From NCBI RefSeq assembly GCF_002076895.1, contig NZ_CP020465.1:2480001-2544000 (forward strand): DNA of 64,000 nucleotides, written 5' to 3'. The translations under genes were made by a program, and so were the position numbers. The first letter of the stretch is position 1. Each line of letters starts with the position of its first letter. This document shows, piece by piece, positions 1-11,286 of the stretch. This DNA comes from Cognaticolwellia beringensis. GTDB lineage: Bacteria; Pseudomonadota; Gammaproteobacteria; Enterobacterales; Alteromonadaceae. A model generated the notes under the pieces. The model saw only the letters and a program-made list of their open reading frames with translations. It was not told the DNA's origin and ran no database searches.

Positions 1-65
1 GTAACATAGATCAATAAAATTTGAAGTGTTAGAATGCGCGCATATTATAGCGGAGAAGACTTTTC

Positions 66-1133
66 ATGACTGAATTAAAGAACGATACGTATTTACGTGC
101 GCTATTGCGCCAGCCTGTTGATTACACACCTGTTTGGATGATGCGCCAAGCTGGTCGTTATTTGCCTGAGTATCGTGAAGTGCGAAAAGGTGCTGGCGAT
201 TTTATGTCGGTTTGCCGTGACGCAGATTTAGCTTGTGAAGTCACTATTCAGCCATTACGCCGTTTTCCACTAGATGCTGCCATTTTATTTAGTGATATTT
301 TAACGATTCCTGATGCTATGGGCTTAGGTCTGTATTTTGAAACCGGGGAAGGTCCTAAGTTTGAACGTCCAATAACGTGTAAAGCTGATATTGATAAAAT
401 TGGTATTCCAGATCCTGAAGGCGAATTGCAATATGTTATGAATGCAGTGCGTACTATAAAGAAAACGCTGAACGGCGATGTACCGTTAATTGGCTTCTCT
501 GGTAGCCCTTGGACTTTAGCCACTTATATGATCGAAGGTGGTAGTTCAAAAGCTTTTACGAAGATCAAAAAAATGATGTTTGCAGAGCCACAAACTTTGC
601 ACTTGTTGTTAGATAAGTTAGCCGACTCGGTAATTTTATATTTAAATGCCCAAATTGCCGCTGGCGCTCAATCGGTAATGGTATTTGATACTTGGGGTGG
701 TGTTTTGTCACCTCGCGATTATAAAGAGTTTTCTTTGCAGTATATGGCTAAAATTGTTGATGGCTTAACTCGCCATAACGATGGTCGTAAAGTGCCAGTA
801 ACATTATTCACTAAAAATGCTGGCATGTGGTTAGAAGATATCGCGGCTACAGGTTGTGATGCTGTAGGTCTTGATTGGACAATCGATATTGAAAATGCCA
901 AAGCACGTATTGGTGATAAAGTTGCTTTGCAGGGCAATATGGACCCGTCAATGTTATACGCACCATTGCCACGTATTGAACAAGAAGTATCGAAAATACT
1001 ATCAGGCTTTGGTGAAGGCGGTACAGGGCATGTATTTAACTTAGGCCACGGTATACATCCTGATGTTAACCCTGATCATGCCGGACACTTTATTGAGTCT
1101 GTGCATCGTTTGAGTAAGCCATATCATTTATAA
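66..1133 (+). CDS. hemE: Uroporphyrinogen decarboxylase
   Basis: Decarboxylates the four acetate side chains of uroporphyrinogen III to give coproporphyrinogen III in cytosolic haem synthesis. The 355-residue length is normal for HemE. The N-terminal signature [14 protein letters not shown] (residues 24-37) supplies the substrate-binding arginines (Arg27, Arg31), and Asp77 in FSDIL matches the catalytic aspartate of the family. The ATG has a good ribosome site, GGAGA at about 52-56. A possible -10 box (TAGAAT) lies near 31-36 with a GC-rich discriminator. It is a single-gene unit closed by a hairpin terminator. Confidence 0.97.
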   Translation: MTELKNDTYLRALLRQPVDYTPVWMMRQAGRYLPEYREVRKGAGDFMSVCRDADLACEVTIQPLRRFPLDAAILFSDILTIPDAMGLGLYFETGEGPKFERPITCKADIDKIGIPDPEGELQYVMNAVRTIKKTLNGDVPLIGFSGSPWTLATYMIEGGSSKAFTKIKKMMFAEPQTLHLLLDKLADSVILYLNAQIAAGAQSVMVFDTWGGVLSPRDYKEFSLQYMAKIVDGLTRHNDGRKVPVTLFTKNAGMWLEDIAATGCDAVGLDWTIDIENAKARIGDKVALQGNMDPSMLYAPLPRIEQEVSKILSGFGEGGTGHVFNLGHGIHPDVNPDHAGHFIESVHRLSKPYHL

Positions 1134-1188
1134 GCTATTAAACGTGACAGCCACTAGCTAGCGCGTGTTTTATCAAATAGTATTGATT

Positions 1189-1213
1189 AAAGGAGCCTTG
1201 GCTCCTTTTTTTT
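1189..1213 (+). terminator. Rho-independent terminator of hemE
   Basis: The inverted repeat AAGGAGCC/GGCTCCTT (1190-1207) is followed at once by a run of eight T, about 55 bases after the hemE stop. Confidence 0.9.
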
Positions 1214-1288
1214 CGCTTAAATTTGTCTACTTAGCCTTTGGTTATTACTTTTAGATTAAGGTATGCTTAAAGCAGATATAGATTCTAA

Positions 1289-1795
1289 ATGGACAATATG
1301 ATGACGTACAAAAAAAGCCTTTTATCTACCTTAGTGATCACTGTACTACTAAGTGCTTGTGGCAGTAGTTCAAGCGAGAGTGAAACAGATAAAACAACAA
1401 AAGCTGATGAAACGAAAGTAGAAAATAGTCAGGAAAATAGCCCTGAGCAAGCAGCGACTGAACTTGTTGCTACGCCAGTTAATAGTGGTGATAAAATAAC
1501 AGGTCATGAGATGGAAGACTTAAAGCATAAATTGAAAGATGAGTTTAGTGGCTGGCAACGTGGGCGGGTGCAATTCTTAAATTTGGAAGGTGGCTTTTAC
1601 GGTATTATTACCGACTCGGGTAAAAAATTATTACCGATGAATATGGCAAAAGAGTTTGCCCAAAATGGCGCTGTTGTTCGTATTAAAGGCAAAGTAAAAA
1701 ATGTGATGACTATTCAACAATGGGGCACACCTTTTACCATTACTGAAATAGAGCTTATAACACCAGGTACTAAAGGCAATAATGCGGACATGTAA
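1289..1795 (+). CDS. Predicted lipoprotein with OB-fold-like C-terminal region
   Basis: Not a protein of known function. It has a lipoprotein signal peptide with lipobox LSAC (Cys24 from the first possible start), a low-complexity Ser/Glu/Lys linker to about residue 75, and a C-terminal domain of about 80 residues with the pattern GGFYGI...G.KLLPMN...GAVVRIKGKVK. That pattern resembles small OB-fold beta-barrel domains of periplasmic lipoproteins. The true start may be ATG 1289 or one of the in-frame ATGs at codons 4 and 5; all keep the signal peptide. It is convergent with the phosphatase gene only 13 bases away. The lipoprotein call is strong; the fold is inferred. Confidence 0.75.
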   Translation: MDNMMTYKKSLLSTLVITVLLSACGSSSSESETDKTTKADETKVENSQENSPEQAATELVATPVNSGDKITGHEMEDLKHKLKDEFSGWQRGRVQFLNLEGGFYGIITDSGKKLLPMNMAKEFAQNGAVVRIKGKVKNVMTIQQWGTPFTITEIELITPGTKGNNADM

Positions 1796-1808
1796 TGCTA
1801 ATTAGGTT

Positions 1809-2300
1809 TTACCGACAAGTTAGCGGCAAGGTGAATAACGTTAAGGTTTTTCCGCTGTTACTAACGTGAATTTGATACAGGTTTCGGTATTGTTTTTCTG
1901 TTATATCTTCAACATCTAACTCACTGAGTAATGCCGATAATTGTGGTGTTGTGTTGCTGTGACCCACCACTAAAGTGTTTTCTTTTTGTCTGAGTAACTG
2001 TTGTGCAAACTGGTTAAGATTTGCGGGCGAATATTGCTTTATTGCCAGTTTTTGTTGTTTAGCAAAGGGAGCGGCAGTCGACATAGTTCGTTGATAGGGC
2101 GTGCTGTACACATGCTTTATGTTTGTGTGTTCAAGCATACTGGCGATTTGTTTTGCTCTTAATTTACCACAGCGTGTAAGTTTAGGATCGTCTTTGACCG
2201 CTTGCTTTTCTGCATGGCGAACTAAGTAAATACTAAAACTATCTTCAGCAAGTGTCGGTAAAACAAAAAAACACAGTGCTACTAGTAAACTATATTTCAT
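1809..2300 (-). CDS. Exported histidine phosphatase superfamily protein
   Basis: Branch-1 histidine phosphatase (SixA/phosphoglycerate mutase fold). From the ATG at 2300 it begins with a signal peptide (MKYSLLVALCFFVLPTLA), so it should act in the periplasm. The phospho-acceptor motif RHAE follows directly (Arg28, His29), a second arginine sits in YSTPYQRT (Arg71), and the second catalytic histidine is in VGHSN (His114). The frame is open to 2363, but that extension would run through the sthA terminator and bury the signal peptide, so 2300 is preferred. The substrate is unknown. It lies 77 bases downstream of sthA on the same strand. Confidence 0.82.
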   Translation of the reverse strand: MKYSLLVALCFFVLPTLAEDSFSIYLVRHAEKQAVKDDPKLTRCGKLRAKQIASMLEHTNIKHVYSTPYQRTMSTAAPFAKQQKLAIKQYSPANLNQFAQQLLRQKENTLVVGHSNTTPQLSALLSELDVEDITEKQYRNLYQIHVSNSGKTLTLFTLPLTCR

Positions 2301-2337
2301 AAATTTTCCGTTTGGGTTTAAATAAACACAGTGTTGA

Positions 2338-2369
2338 TAAAAGGGCAATGTAGCTAATAACACTGCCCT
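2338..2369 (-). terminator. Rho-independent terminator of sthA
   Basis: On the minus strand a 10-bp stem (2342-2351 with 2360-2369, one G-U pair) and an 8-nt loop are followed by TTTT, nine bases past the sthA stop. Confidence 0.8.
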
Positions 2370-2377
2370 ATTTTCTT

Positions 2378-3820
2378 TTAAAACAGTCTATTTAGCCCGT
2401 TTAATGCTGCTACCCTAAAAGCTTCTGCCATTGTTGGATAGTTAAAGGTAGTTTCCACAAAGTATTCAATGGTATTGCCACCATTTTTTTGCTGCATAAT
2501 GGCTTGACCGATATGAATGATCTCTGCCGCATTTTCACCAAAACAATGAATACCTAATATTTCTTTGCTTTCACGGTGAAAGAGAATTTTTAAAGAGCCG
2601 ACTAAATTATTAGATATTTGTGCTCGGGCTAAATGCTTAAACTGAGCGCGGCCCACTTCATACGGTATTTTTGCTTCTGTTAGCTCTTGCTCGGTTTTAC
2701 CGACAGAGCTGATTTCTGGAATAGTATAAATACCGGTAGGAATATCAACCGTAAGTTTAGCTTTACCATCGCCATCTAACATTGCGCTGGCGCAAATTCT
2801 GCCTTGATCAAACGCGGCACTGGCTAAGCTTGGATAACCAATAACGTCACCCACTGCAAAAATACCTTCTACGTCAGTTTGGTATGAGTCGCTAACTTTT
2901 AGTTGTCCACGTCCATCTGCTTTCAGACCGGCATTTTCAAGTTTTAAATCGGCGGTGTTACCGGTACGTCCATTGGCAAATAATAAACAGTCAGCGCGCA
3001 TTTTTTTACCTGACTCTAAATGCACTATTACTGAATCTTCATTTGTCTCTACGCGTTCAATTTGCTCACCGTGGCGAATAACAACGCCGTTGTTCCACAA
3101 GTGATAACTTAATGAGTCTGACATTTCATCATCTAAAAATGATAACAATCGATCACGGGTATTGATCAAATCTACTTTGACCCCTAAACCGCGAAAAATA
3201 CAGGCGTATTCACTACCAATAACACCCGCACCATAGATAATGATTTGGCGTGGAGAATGCTCAAGCGATAAAATACTGTCGGAGTCATAAACTCTTGGGT
3301 GCGAGAAATCAACATCGTCTGGGTGATAAGGGCGAGAGCCAGTGGCAATAACTATTTGTTTGGCGGTAATCGTATCGATTGTACCGTCAGTGCGAAGTAC
3401 TTCAATGGTGTTTGCGTCAACAAACGAAGCTTCACCGTAATAATGCTCAACTTGGTTGCGATTATAAAAGCCGCTACGCAAATTGACTTGTTTACGAATA
3501 ACCGCAGATGCGTGACTTAAAATATCTTGAAAGGTGAGTTGTTTAGCATTTTGACCGGCATTAAATAGCGGGTTGGAGTTGTATTCGATAAGTCGGCTAA
3601 CTGATTGGCGCAATGCTTTTGATGGAATAGTGCCCCAGTGCGTACAACCTCCGCCAACATGATGGTAGCGTTCAATAATAGCAACACGCTTATCTCGTTT
3701 GGCTAAGTTCATGGCCGCGCCTTCGCCACCAGGCCCTGTGCCGATTATAATGGCGTCGAAATCATAGCTTTTAGTCGAACTTTTGCTTTTCTTCGTCTCA
3801 GCTTTTGCTTGTTTACTCAA
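2378..3820 (-). CDS. sthA: Soluble pyridine nucleotide transhydrogenase
   Basis: Cytosolic FAD enzyme that passes hydride between NADPH and NAD+. It belongs to the pyridine nucleotide-disulfide oxidoreductases: FAD site GTGPGGEG (27-34), second Rossmann motif [11 protein letters not shown], and C-terminal dimer domain ending in [25 protein letters not shown] sequence. In the redox-disulfide position it reads GGGCTHWGT, with Cys59 kept and the second cysteine replaced by Thr64. This is the known SthA signature and separates it from glutathione or lipoamide dehydrogenases. The start is TTG at 3820 with GGG at 3828-3830 as ribosome site; there is no nearby ATG. The N-terminus is about 14 residues longer than in E. 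coli and Lys/Ser-rich. Confidence 0.95.
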   Translation of the reverse strand: MSKQAKAETKKSKSSTKSYDFDAIIIGTGPGGEGAAMNLAKRDKRVAIIERYHHVGGGCTHWGTIPSKALRQSVSRLIEYNSNPLFNAGQNAKQLTFQDILSHASAVIRKQVNLRSGFYNRNQVEHYYGEASFVDANTIEVLRTDGTIDTITAKQIVIATGSRPYHPDDVDFSHPRVYDSDSILSLEHSPRQIIIYGAGVIGSEYACIFRGLGVKVDLINTRDRLLSFLDDEMSDSLSYHLWNNGVVIRHGEQIERVETNEDSVIVHLESGKKMRADCLLFANGRTGNTADLKLENAGLKADGRGQLKVSDSYQTDVEGIFAVGDVIGYPSLASAAFDQGRICASAMLDGDGKAKLTVDIPTGIYTIPEISSVGKTEQELTEAKIPYEVGRAQFKHLARAQISNNLVGSLKILFHRESKEILGIHCFGENAAEIIHIGQAIMQQKNGGNTIEYFVETTFNYPTMAEAFRVAALNGLNRLF

Positions 3821-3830
3821 CGGTTAACCC

Positions 3831-3873
3831 TTTAATTCCTGCTTCAATGGTAAAAATTTTAGCAGGAATTAAA
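3831..3873 (-). other. 13-bp stem-loop just upstream of sthA
   Basis: A perfect 13-bp inverted repeat (3831-3843 with 3861-3873, 17-nt AT-rich loop) lies between the desaturase stop and the sthA ribosome site. It lacks a following T run, so it is either a weak terminator for the desaturase or an mRNA element near the TTG start of sthA. The role is inferred. Confidence 0.5.
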
Positions 3874-3889
3874 TCGAACGTAACTGTTT

Positions 3890-5008
3890 TTATGCTAGTT
3901 TTTCTACCATATTCTGCCAGCTTCGCTGTTGTTCAGCTAATCTTCGCTTAATTTCTTGGTATTGTGCCATGACTTCTGAATTTTCGACATCTGCCATTAA
4001 TTGATCACGCTTAGTGGCAATTAATGCTTTACGCACAGCGTAAAACTCGTTGATCTTATGGATAAGTTCATCGTATTCATGCTGCAATCTTTCTAATAAT
4101 TGCTCAGCGTCAGGGTGGGCTGCTAGCTTTTGCTGACTACGTAACAAGATCATCGATAAACGCGCTTTTTCTATTTTAACTTCAGGTGTTACGCGTAATT
4201 TCGAGGTTAGCTTTAAATGCTCGCAACCCTTAATTAGCCATTTTGTTGGGTCAAAATGCCACCAACGAATACCATTACGATAGTCGTTTTCAAATATATG
4301 ATGGTAGTTATGGTAGCCTTCACCAAACGTAAAAAAGGCTAAAACGCCATTATCGCGTGCGGTATTTTTATCTGTGTAGGTTTGCTTGCCCCAGATATGT
4401 GCTAACGAGTTGATAAAAAATGTGGTGTGGTGACTTAGCACTAAACGCAAAAAGCCAAGTAACAACAAGCTGTTGATCATATCACCGTGCCATAAGCCGA
4501 ATAAAATGGGCACGCCGAAGTTCATTAATATGGTCAGTAATAAATAATGTTTATGCTGCCAAACAACAATAGCGTCTTTTTGCAAATCGCGAACGTTGTT
4601 GTAGTCATTATATTTCGCAGGTTGGTGATCTCTTAGCATCCAACCTATGTGTGAGTGCCAAAAACCCATTTTTGCCGAATAAGGGTCAACATGGTTTTTA
4701 TCAACATGTTTGTGATGAATGCGATGGTCTGAAGACCAATGTAAGGCGCTATTTTGTAGGGCAAATGCACCACCTAACGCGTAAATTAATCTTAAAGACC
4801 AATGGGCTTGATAAGTTCTATGGGACCAAAGGCGGTGATAACCCGCTGTGATTGACATGCCACAATAGATAAAGCAAATAATAGCAGCGGTGATTTCTGT
4901 GGCATCAAAGCCATGAGTAAACGCACGGTAAGGCACTGCGATTGCAGCAAATAAAAAGGTAATGCTAAATACAAATACATTTAACCAAATAATAGGTGGT
5001 TTTTTCAT
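3890..5008 (-). CDS. Membrane delta-9 acyl-CoA desaturase
   Basis: Introduces a cis double bond into saturated fatty acyl chains using O2 and a di-iron centre in the inner membrane. The three histidine boxes of the acyl-CoA desaturase family are present: HRLWSH (58-63), HRIHH (95-99) and HNYHH (233-237), with hydrophobic segments near residues 8-25, 38-55, 157-175 and 183-200. The last 80 residues are polar and probably coiled-coil. It is divergent from fabR, with a FabR-like palindrome 41 bases before its start, which points to control by unsaturated fatty-acid status. This fits membrane fluidity control in a cold-adapted bacterium. Confidence 0.9.
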   Translation of the reverse strand: MKKPPIIWLNVFVFSITFLFAAIAVPYRAFTHGFDATEITAAIICFIYCGMSITAGYHRLWSHRTYQAHWSLRLIYALGGAFALQNSALHWSSDHRIHHKHVDKNHVDPYSAKMGFWHSHIGWMLRDHQPAKYNDYNNVRDLQKDAIVVWQHKHYLLLTILMNFGVPILFGLWHGDMINSLLLLGFLRLVLSHHTTFFINSLAHIWGKQTYTDKNTARDNGVLAFFTFGEGYHNYHHIFENDYRNGIRWWHFDPTKWLIKGCEHLKLTSKLRVTPEVKIEKARLSMILLRSQQKLAAHPDAEQLLERLQHEYDELIHKINEFYAVRKALIATKRDQLMADVENSEVMAQYQEIKRRLAEQQRSWQNMVEKLA

Positions 5009-5048
5009 TAATTATCCATCTAGGGGCTAAGCACCAAAAAATATTTCG

Positions 5049-5064
5049 GTGTACACATGTACGC
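5049..5064. promoter_or_regulatory. Candidate FabR operator
   Basis: GTGTACA-CA-TGTACGC is a 16-bp palindrome with one mismatch, located between the divergent desaturase and fabR. It resembles the palindromic operators of the FabR/DesT regulators. The neighbouring fabR gene supports the call; binding is inferred. Confidence 0.6.
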
Positions 5065-5239
5065 TATTCTATCTTTACTCGATGCTGAGTCAAGTGCTGA
5101 TGACGAATTTTTCGTGATAATAACCGTTAATACTTTTGTCATCGCAACGCATTTAACATCTATTTACTAGCATTGTTAATGATTTTAAGTATCATATCAG
5201 CCTAGTTTTAGAGTGAAATAAATATTAGGTGTATTGGCG

Positions 5240-5896
5240 ATGAGCGGTATTCGAGCACTTCAAAAAGAAAAAACGCGTCGTCAATTAATTGATGCAGCTT
5301 TAGGGCAACTGAGTAGTGAGCGCAGTTTTTCTAGCCTTAGTTTACGTGAAGTCGCCAAAGAAGCAGGTTTAGCGCCGACTTCTTTTTATCGCCATTTTTC
5401 AGATATGGACGAATTGGGCTTAACTTTAGTTGATGAAGCGGGTTTAACCTTACGCCAGTTAATGCGACAAGCTAGGCAGCGCATTGAAAAAGGTGGCTCT
5501 GTTATCCAAATTTCTGTCCGTACTTTTATGGAGTTTATTGAAAGTAACGGCAACATATTTCGCCTGTTATTACGAGAACGTTCAGGCACTTCGCCAGCGT
5601 TTCGTGCGGCGGTTAATCGCGAAATTCGTTATTTTACCTTAGAGCTTTGTGACTACTTGCAACAAGCAAATAAGCTTGATGCTGAAATTGCTTATTTGCA
5701 AGCCAATGCAGCCGTCACTATTGTTTTTAGCGCCGGCTCTGATGCTTTAGATTATGATAAAAAAGACTTAGCCCAATTAGCACAACGAACAATTAAACAA
5801 CTGAGGTTTATTGCTCGTGGTGCATTTGAGTTTAGTGGTCGTAATGAAAATCGCAACGAAGTACGCAGTAATAAAACTAAAGGCGTGACAAAATAA
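5240..5896 (+). CDS. fabR: TetR-family repressor of unsaturated fatty-acid genes
   Basis: Cytosolic DNA-binding repressor of unsaturated fatty-acid synthesis. The N-terminus matches E. coli FabR closely: [11 protein letters not shown], the helix-turn-helix [20 protein letters not shown] (about residues 32-51), then [26 protein letters not shown] and [20 protein letters not shown] 5240 (MSGIRAL) lines up with the E. coli start; the frame also offers a TTG two codons earlier that sits too close to the ribosome site. Length is 218 residues. It is divergent from the desaturase, probably its target and possibly also autoregulated through the palindrome at 5049. Its 3' end overlaps trmA by 20 bases on the opposite strand. 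Confidence 0.93.
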   Translation: MSGIRALQKEKTRRQLIDAALGQLSSERSFSSLSLREVAKEAGLAPTSFYRHFSDMDELGLTLVDEAGLTLRQLMRQARQRIEKGGSVIQISVRTFMEFIESNGNIFRLLLRERSGTSPAFRAAVNREIRYFTLELCDYLQQANKLDAEIAYLQANAAVTIVFSAGSDALDYDKKDLAQLAQRTIKQLRFIARGAFEFSGRNENRNEVRSNKTKGVTK

Positions 5897-6971
5897 CACC
5901 CGTTTCTACGTGATGGGTATAAGGGAATTGATCAAATAAAGCAAAATGCTCAATTTTATGGGTTTTAACCAGTTCTGTTAAATTATCACGCAGCGTTTCT
6001 GGGTTACATGAAATATAAATAATACGCTCAAAACGAGACACTAGCTCAACACTGTCAGGGTCAAGACCGGCTCTCGGCGGATCAACTAATACTGTTTGAT
6101 AATTGTAGCTGGTTAAATCAAAGCCTTCTAAGCGACGAAATACACGTTCGCCGTTCATTGCCTGGCTGAAGTCCTCGCTCGCCATTCTTACAATATCAAC
6201 ATTGTCTAATTTGTTAGCCGCAATATTAATTTGTGCAGATTTTACTGACGTTTTTGATATTTCTGTGCCTAATACGCGATCAAAGTTTTGTGCTAAAGCA
6301 ATACTAAAATTGCCATTACCACAATACAGCTCAATTAAATCGCCACCGAGGTTTTTAGTCGCTTGTTGAGCCCAAAGTAACATTTCTTCATTTACCTTGG
6401 CATTGGGTTGAGTAAAACTGTTTTCAACTTGTTGGTAATGAAACTTCTCGCCATTTACCGTTAAGGTTTCCATGACAAAGTCTTTGTCTAACACCACTTT
6501 TTGTTTACGCGCTCGGCCAATAATATCAACGGGCGCTATGGCAGATAAACGCAGCTTTAATTGTTGTGCTTGTTCAATCCACTGTTCGTCTAGTTGTTTG
6601 TGGTAAAGCAGGCTAATTAAAACTTCGCCACTGAGTGTTGATAGGAAATCAACTTGGAATAAACGTTGGCGTAATACATCATTATGTTTTATGTCGGCTA
6701 GCAATGCGGTCATAAATTGATTGATAAGCACACTGGCAACAGGAAAATCTTCTACTTTATATTTTTCTTTCGTCTCACTATTAAACATAATGTAGTAGAG
6801 ATCATCACCTTCATGCCAAACTCGAAACTCAGCACGTTGACGGTAATTTAAGCTTGGCGAAGGAAATATTTCAAATGTTGGTAAGTCAAATTGAGCGAAA
6901 GTGCTTGAAATGCTTTGCTGTTTTTCGTCAAGCTGCTGTTGATAATTGTCGGGATGAATATGACTAAACAT
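5877..6971 (-). CDS. trmA: tRNA (uracil-5-)-methyltransferase
   Basis: SAM-dependent enzyme that makes ribothymidine at position 54 of tRNA. It shows ENSFTQPNA, the SAM-binding loop [10 protein letters not shown], the DPPRAGLD motif and the catalytic cysteine in ISCNPETL (Cys322), followed by the family ending [14 protein letters not shown]. Translation is placed at the ATG at 6971 ([10 protein letters not shown]), which has AAGGT nine bases upstream and aligns with the E. coli start. The frame stays open to 7088, but that extra segment has no family counterpart. Length from 6971 is 364 residues (E. coli 366). The 3' end is convergent with and overlaps fabR. Confidence 0.94.
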   Translation of the reverse strand: MFSHIHPDNYQQQLDEKQQSISSTFAQFDLPTFEIFPSPSLNYRQRAEFRVWHEGDDLYYIMFNSETKEKYKVEDFPVASVLINQFMTALLADIKHNDVLRQRLFQVDFLSTLSGEVLISLLYHKQLDEQWIEQAQQLKLRLSAIAPVDIIGRARKQKVVLDKDFVMETLTVNGEKFHYQQVENSFTQPNAKVNEEMLLWAQQATKNLGGDLIELYCGNGNFSIALAQNFDRVLGTEISKTSVKSAQINIAANKLDNVDIVRMASEDFSQAMNGERVFRRLEGFDLTSYNYQTVLVDPPRAGLDPDSVELVSRFERIIYISCNPETLRDNLTELVKTHKIEHFALFDQFPYTHHVETGVILSRL

Positions 6972-7265
6972 TGAAATACCTTGTTGAAAGTGGACATCGC
7001 TACCTGATGAGGCGGAGATTCTAGCGAGAGACCAATTTTTGTCTACTAAATAATGGCTGTATTCTAGAAGAATTCGCTTTTTAAGCATAGCCCTTAGTCA
7101 AACAAAACGGCTTTATTCTCAAAATCTGGATGATATTTAGCCCAGAAGTGATGTAGATAGTAATTTCGAATAAATTAATAAATGAGTTTACGCTGTCCTT
7201 ACAAGAAGGTGTTTGATACTTAACTGTATGCATTAATGATGACTTGCTTATCAGTGGATATCATT

Positions 7266-7301
7266 TGTAGGTCGGCATTTATGCCGTCAATATTTACCTA
7301 C
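7266..7301. repeat. REP-like palindrome
   Basis: TGTAGGTCGGCAT-TT-ATGCC forms a hairpin and an outer GTAGGT/ACCTAC pair closes it. Its form is like the dispersed TGTAGGTCGG-type extragenic palindromes of many gammaproteobacteria. Copy number cannot be judged from this window. Confidence 0.4.
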
Positions 7302-7516
7302 CTAATACACATACAGACAATATACCGACCGACAGCACTCATATCATACCGACAATACACATACCGGTATTGCCTATAACGCCAGTTTGCTTAAAACCAA
7401 TATGTATACCGTCATTAATCAGGTTAAAACTAATGTTAATTAACTTTAACCTGTGCGCTATATGCTATGTATTTTGGCTAAAAATATAACCCAATTTAAT
7501 CTAATATAAGGTCGCT

Positions 7517-7642
7517 TTAGTATTTACCCACAAGGTTAATAAACCAGCCTTTATACTCGTAGTCTGTCAGTTTTAAGTCATCACTAAAGTCGGTCAAGTT
7601 GTAACCAACACCTAAGCTTTTATAGTTGTTGTTTGAATAATG
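7517..7642 (-). pseudogene. C-terminal remnant of an outer-membrane-barrel-like protein
   Basis: Between two stops there are 41 sense codons reading like the end of a beta-barrel: SLGVGYNLTDFSDDL, then YKGWFINLVGKY and a stop. Alternating polar/hydrophobic residues and a C-terminal aromatic are typical of last strands of outer-membrane proteins. No start codon, upstream domain or ribosome site goes with it, so it is read as the surviving tail of a deleted gene. The identification is by pattern only. Confidence 0.4.
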
Positions 7643-7770
7643 TTATATTTTTTGATTACTGAAGCTAGTATTTTATTTAAAAAATGAAAGTAAATATTAG
7701 CTTCATTTTTATGTTAAGGATGTGGGTACCTTTCATAATAGAAATTAATCTACAGCGATTCATCAGATAT

Positions 7771-7803
7771 AAAAATGCCGCTCAGTTTTAAATGAGCGGC
7801 ATT
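7771..7803 (-). terminator. Rho-independent terminator of the RRM gene
   Basis: An 11-bp stem (AATGCCGCTCA 7774-7784 with its complement 7793-7803) is followed on the minus strand by TTTTT, about 40 bases past the stop. Confidence 0.88.
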
Positions 7804-7844
7804 AACAATGATTTAAGACTTACTAGTACTATATAGTCAAAAAG

Positions 7845-8291
7845 TTATTCAACAATCTGTTCTGGTCGTTCTTTTGCTTCTCGAACTTTTAAAGTTCTTT
7901 GTTGAAATTCACTGTCATTTAAAGACGCAACAGCTTGTTCAGCATCTGCTGCTGATATTTCAACAAAACCAAAGCCGCGTCTTTTTCCAGTATGTTTATC
8001 TTTCATCAATCTTACAGACTGAACTTGACCATACTCAGAGAATAATTCTCTTACTGCTGCTTCATTCGCTCTATACGGTAAGTTACCAACGTAGAGTGTA
8101 CTAATGCTTGTGTCTGCTTCTTGTGCATTTGCTTCGGCTTTTCCAACTAAGGGCGCGATAAATGCACAAACAAAAGCGACAACTGCAACGCTCATACTGG
8201 TAAGTTCAAATACATTACTGTTAGCTAAAAAATAAATAGCGACAGAAAATACTAACGCAACAATTAGCGTTAATGCTTGGGGAGACTTCAT
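7845..8291 (-). CDS. Membrane-anchored RRM RNA-binding protein
   Basis: Residues 8-26 and 31-50 are two hydrophobic segments, followed by a short linker and one RNA recognition motif. The RRM has both ribonucleoprotein signatures: RNP2 LYVGNL (66-71) and RNP1 RGFGFVEI (105-112). Bacterial RRM proteins of this size are usually soluble and often cold-induced; here the domain is tethered to the inner membrane, with the RRM probably on the cytosolic side. It stands alone, with its own terminator and a long upstream region before the rRNA operon. The RNA target is unknown. Confidence 0.88.
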   Translation of the reverse strand: MKSPQALTLIVALVFSVAIYFLANSNVFELTSMSVAVVAFVCAFIAPLVGKAEANAQEADTSISTLYVGNLPYRANEAAVRELFSEYGQVQSVRLMKDKHTGKRRGFGFVEISAADAEQAVASLNDSEFQQRTLKVREAKERPEQIVE

Positions 8292-8863
8292 AATGGATAC
8301 CTAATTATTATTTTATAAAAAACTTAAATTGCAATTCTATGTTACCCACCTTTTGGTAATGTGCAAGAATAAGTGTGATTTTTATGCAATTTATTCAAGT
8401 AAGTATCTTTTGGGGTGTCGAATAGTAAAAAGGTGCGTTATATGAGCTCCGATAAAGTTACTACTATATATAGTACTAATGTAGTCCTTTGTTTTACATA
8501 ATCTCACGTTCATCATGATTTGCGCCTAATGACTTACTTTTTAGCACAATAGGACGTATCGAGATTGAAGCTATACTGGAATTTCGATTAAGTCTGTAAC
8601 ACATCAGGTGACTTTGGTTTATTCACTAATATAAGGGGAGCTACTTAGTTAGTAGGGTTGTTAATGTAAATGCGCCTATATAAAGCATAATTTTAGTGAT
8701 AGAAAATTATAAACTAGCCACCAATCGACATTAAATTCAGTACTGTTAAGTAATATTGCATATGTGCTGATTGCTATTTAAACGGCTATAGCTCAATAAA
8801 AATGCTAGCTGTGTAATTAAAAAGCAAACAAACATCTTTTCGCAATTTAATTGTATTTAGGTG
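8292..8863. other. Gene-free region between RRM gene and rRNA promoters
   Basis: AT-rich. It should carry the RRM gene promoter and upstream elements of the rRNA operon. No credible gene, repeat or terminator was recognised. Confidence 0.5.
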
Positions 8864-8891
8864 TTGACGTGAAGCGAGAAATCTCTAAAAT
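8864..8891 (+). promoter_or_regulatory. rRNA operon promoter P1
   Basis: TTGACG and TAAAAT with 16-base spacing, followed by a GC-rich discriminator (GCGCTCC) typical of stringently controlled promoters. An AT-rich stretch lies upstream. Confidence 0.75.
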
Positions 8892-9033
8892 GCGCTCCAG
8901 TTCCAAGGGGTAACCCCAACGAACTGTTTTAATAAGTTATCTAGCACGGTTTAGGCTGAATGAGTTAACTTAACGTTTTAAAGTAGGGTTTTGAATTTTC
9001 TGAAAAGAAAGTTTAAAAAAACGAAATAAAACG

Positions 9034-9061
9034 TTGACATTAAAACTGAGTTGCGTAGAAT
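9034..9061 (+). promoter_or_regulatory. rRNA operon promoter P2
   Basis: TTGACA and TAGAAT with 16-base spacing and again a GCGC discriminator, 170 bases downstream of P1. This tandem arrangement is standard for gammaproteobacterial rrn operons. Confidence 0.78.
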
Positions 9062-9152
9062 GCGCATCTCGCTTCAGGCAAGGCCTGCAGCAACGAAGCA
9101 AAGCGAATGAGATTTTGTTTCGGTTAGTTTTTTACTTCGAGTATCAACTAAC

Positions 9153-9164
9153 GTTCTTTAACAA
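9153..9164 (+). promoter_or_regulatory. boxA antitermination site, 16S leader
   Basis: GTTCTTTAACAA matches the boxA core that binds NusB/NusE in rRNA leaders and lies between P2 and the 16S gene. Confidence 0.75.
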
Positions 9165-9419
9165 TTAGTTATCATGCAATTTGTGTGGACACTCACATTA
9201 ACGTTGATTTTACATAGTTATCCTCGGATAACAAAAAAACAGCTTAATATGATGTCACACAAAAAATAAGTATCATTTAGACTTTCGGGTTTAAATAATA
9301 CGTTTTATGTAGTTTTTATCTTCTTTAGTCGGATAGATAGAAACACGACAGAATTCATTGAGCAGATGTCTTTTCTTAGTTAACTTCGGTTCGTTAAGGT
9401 GAGCATCACAAACGATTTT

Positions 9420-10964
<1,545 letters not shown>

Positions 10965-11086
10965 TCTTGAAGTAAAACAGCTTAATGAGAACCTCGGTTC
11001 TACGAGTGTTCACACAAATTACATGATAACAAATTAGAAGAAGTCCAAACATGCTAGCTTCGGACGTAAATTCTTGAAAGAGAAAT

Positions 11087-11163
<77 letters not shown>

Positions 11164-11286
11164 ATTTACGCCACTTGCGGCGTTGGTTCATCACTCGTGT
11201 AGAAATGCCTACACGTCGCGATAAACCGCCTTGCAACTGACGTAAATCTGCGTTTATGCTCTAGCTAAAAGTATGTTTCCCATTGC

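Larger units (their letters stand above)
6972..7770. other. Gene-free 0.8-kb stretch with decayed sequence
   Basis: No intact gene. It holds a REP-like palindrome (7266-7301), scattered CCGAC/CCGTC words around 7320-7400, a short reading-frame remnant on the minus strand (7517-7642), and an imperfect hairpin at about 7663-7705 (GAAGCTA paired with TAGCTTC). The stretch looks like a site of past gene loss. Confidence 0.5.

Noticed and set aside
2301..2363. Longer start for the histidine phosphatase
   Set aside because: It would overlap the sthA terminator and place 21 residues before the signal peptide.
6972..7088. Longer trmA start at 7088
   Set aside because: The extra 39 residues have no counterpart in TrmA proteins, while 6971 has a good ribosome site.
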